The position numbers were made by a program, and so were the translations under genes. A stretch of DNA of 6,300 nt. Source: an uncultured Actinomycetes bacterium (GTDB lineage Bacteria; Actinomycetota; Actinomycetes; Nanopelagicales; Nanopelagicaceae). The DNA lies in contig CAIZGZ010000212.1 in assembly GCA_903932695.1 (NCBI GenBank), positions 1 to 6,300 of the forward strand, written 5' to 3'. Shown piece after piece: positions 4,993-6,300 of this stretch (positions are counted from its first letter, which is position 1; each line of letters begins with the position of its first letter). The notes under the pieces are model-generated. The model had not been told where the DNA came from. It did not search any database and saw only the letters and a list, made by a program, of their open reading frames with translations.

Positions 4993-6300
4993 CTAGAACT
5001 CCCCTAATCGAGCGGTGATTGCTTCGCCGTGTGCTGGTAGATCTTCTGCATTCGCCAGAGTGATCACGGTCTGGGCGATATCGTGAAACGATTGTTTGTC
5101 GTAAGAAATGAAGTTAACGCCTTTAAGAAAGGTGTGAACCGATAACCCGCTTGAGTGGCAGGCACATCCACCTGTCGGAAGGACGTGGTTAGAACCAGCT
5201 GCATAATCGCCGAGCGAGACTGGCGTGTAACGACCGAGAAATACCGCGCCTGCATTTCGAATCTTCGCAGCAACGCTATCGATGTCGCGCACCTGCAGCT
5301 CTAAGTGCTCGGCGGCGTAGGCGTTGATGAGCTCTATGCCTTGAGCGATTGAATCGACCACCACGATGGCAGATTGAATCCCGGTCAAACTCGCTGTTAC
5401 TCGATCGCGGTGCTTAGTTGCTGCGACTCGAGCTCCGAGTGCAACTCGTACTGCTTGTGCTAACTCAGGACTATCGGTCACTAAAATCGCTGCGGCATGA
5501 ATATCGTGCTCCGCCTGACTGATGAGGTCGGCTGCAACCTCGTTTGCATCTGCGCTCTCGTCGGCCAAGATTGCAATTTCGGTGGGACCGGCTTCGGAGT
5601 CGATTCCGATCTTTCCGCGTAGCGCACGCTTCGCCGCCGCTACATAGATATTTCCGGGTCCGGTAACGAGATCGGTGGGCTCACAGAGTCCATCAACCCC
5701 GTACGCGAACATCGCGATCGCTTGCGCTCCCCCTACCGCATAGACCTCACTGACTCCGAGAAGAACTGCAGCGGCGAGAATGGTCGGATGTGGCAGCCCC
5801 TGAAAATCTCGTTGAGCTGGAGATGCAATTGCGATGCTTTGCACCTGTGCTATCTGCGCTGGAACGACATTCATCACAACAGAGCTGGGATACACAGCGT
5901 TGCCACCTGGGACGTAGAGCCCAACTCGGTCAACTGGAATTTGTTTGTGGGTGACGGTAGCTCCGGGAACGACCTCTTCGGTGATATCGGAGAGCAGTTG
6001 AGTGGCGTGCACTTGACGCACTCGCTCGATCGAAATCTCAAGGGCGGCACGGATTGCAGGATCAAGATTTGCTAGCGCTGCATCGAGCGAAGCCTGTGGT
6101 ACACGAATGGAGGGTGGGCGAATACCGTCGAATTTCTCGGCGAGATCCTTGAGCGTCTCTTCGTTGCCGCTCTCTACCGCTTTCAGAATAGGTTCGATCG
6201 CGATCAAGGCTTGGGAGATATCCATGGCTGCGCGCGGCAATTCTCGTTGGTACTCAGATTTTGTCAGCGCTCGACCACGAAGGTCCAGCGTCCGAATCGC
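4993..6300 (-). CDS. hisD: Histidinol dehydrogenase (5' end cut by the right edge)
   Basis: HisD carries out the last two steps of histidine synthesis, oxidising histidinol through histidinal to histidine with two NAD and a zinc ion. The frame stays open to the right edge: upstream of the first visible start-like codon (TTG at 6240) it encodes IRTLDLRGRAL, the typical HisD N-terminus. The gene therefore extends out of the window, probably by only one to a few codons; 435 residues are visible. Counting from the edge, the marks are YVPGGNAVYPSS (129-140), GPGN (214-217), SQAEHD (261-266, zinc ligands Q262 and H265), YAAEHLEL (328-335, with acid/base pair E331 and H332), SLGDY (362-366, zinc ligand D365) and EDLPAHGEA (419-427, zinc ligand H424). 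It is the first gene of the visible operon, so the main promoter may lie just outside the window. Confidence 0.97.
   Translation of the reverse strand, partial: AIRTLDLRGRALTKSEYQRELPRAAMDISQALIAIEPILKAVESGNEETLKDLAEKFDGIRPPSIRVPQASLDAALANLDPAIRAALEISIERVRQVHATQLLSDITEEVVPGATVTHKQIPVDRVGLYVPGGNAVYPSSVVMNVVPAQIAQVQSIAIASPAQRDFQGLPHPTILAAAVLLGVSEVYAVGGAQAIAMFAYGVDGLCEPTDLVTGPGNIYVAAAKRALRGKIGIDSEAGPTEIAILADESADANEVAADLISQAEHDIHAAAILVTDSPELAQAVRVALGARVAATKHRDRVTASLTGIQSAIVVVDSIAQGIELINAYAAEHLELQVRDIDSVAAKIRNAGAVFLGRYTPVSLGDYAAGSNHVLPTGGCACHSSGLSVHTFLKGVNFISYDKQSFHDIAQTVITLANAEDLPAHGEAITARLGEF
4999..5005 (-). promoter_or_regulatory. Ribosome binding site of hisC
   Basis: The minus strand reads AGGGGAG, followed by six bases and then the ATG of hisC at 4992. 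It is the strongest Shine-Dalgarno match among the internal starts and lies inside the last codons of hisD. It fixes the hisC start and suggests that hisC is translated efficiently rather than only by read-on from hisD. Confidence 0.75.

Noticed and set aside
4329..5720. GCGATCGC-type palindromes (for example near 4330 and 5709), similar to the HIP1 repeat of cyanobacteria
   Set aside because: There are only a few copies, all within codons for Ile, Ala and Asp in these proteins, and the rest of the window is clearly actinobacterial. Counting them against a shuffled-codon background would be needed to claim enrichment.
5722..6075. Plus-strand open frame of 117 codons opposite hisD
   Set aside because: It lies wholly antisense to the highly conserved part of hisD, has no recognisable domain and its composition looks like a translated complement.

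Overview
The window holds one side of a compact amino-acid biosynthesis operon. All eight genes lie on the minus strand and are read from the right edge to the left edge in the order hisD - hisC - hisB - hisH - hisA/priA - hisF - hisI - trpE. The two outer genes are cut by the window edges. hisD lacks only its first few codons at the right. trpE shows its first 253 codons at the left. No RNA gene, mobile element, CRISPR array or convincing plus-strand gene is seen, and no gene-free stretch exceeds 30 bases.

The gene order, the PriA-type HisA, the monofunctional HisB and HisI, and the protein motifs point to an actinobacterium. Mycobacteria have the same order (from memory: hisD-hisC-hisB-hisH-hisA-impA-hisF-hisI-chaA-bcpB-trpE). 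Here the inserted genes are missing and neighbours overlap or lie within a few bases. GC content looks intermediate by eye (not counted), lower than in Streptomyces or Mycobacterium. A streamlined, moderate-GC actinobacterial lineage is a reasonable inference, but I cannot name a genus.

Right to left: hisD (4993-6300, two-step oxidation of histidinol to histidine) is followed with no gap by hisC (3847-4992, histidinol-phosphate aminotransferase). After the only visible spacer (30 bases) comes hisB (3223-3816, imidazoleglycerol-phosphate dehydratase). It overlaps hisH (2630-3226, glutaminase subunit of IGP synthase), which overlaps hisA/priA (1890-2633, ProFAR isomerase, probably also the tryptophan-pathway PRA isomerase). 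hisF (1110-1886, cyclase subunit of IGP synthase), hisI (753-1085, PR-AMP cyclohydrolase) and trpE (1-760, anthranilate synthase large subunit) complete the row.

Together the genes cover histidine synthesis from PR-AMP onward, except for the histidinol-phosphate phosphatase step. hisG and hisE, for the first steps, are also not in this window. trpE and the probably bifunctional PriA link the operon to tryptophan synthesis. Two predicted starts deserve correction: hisA should begin at the ATG at 2633 and hisD should run to the window edge. I found no undescribed system here; the points of interest are operon compaction, the his-trp link and start-site details.
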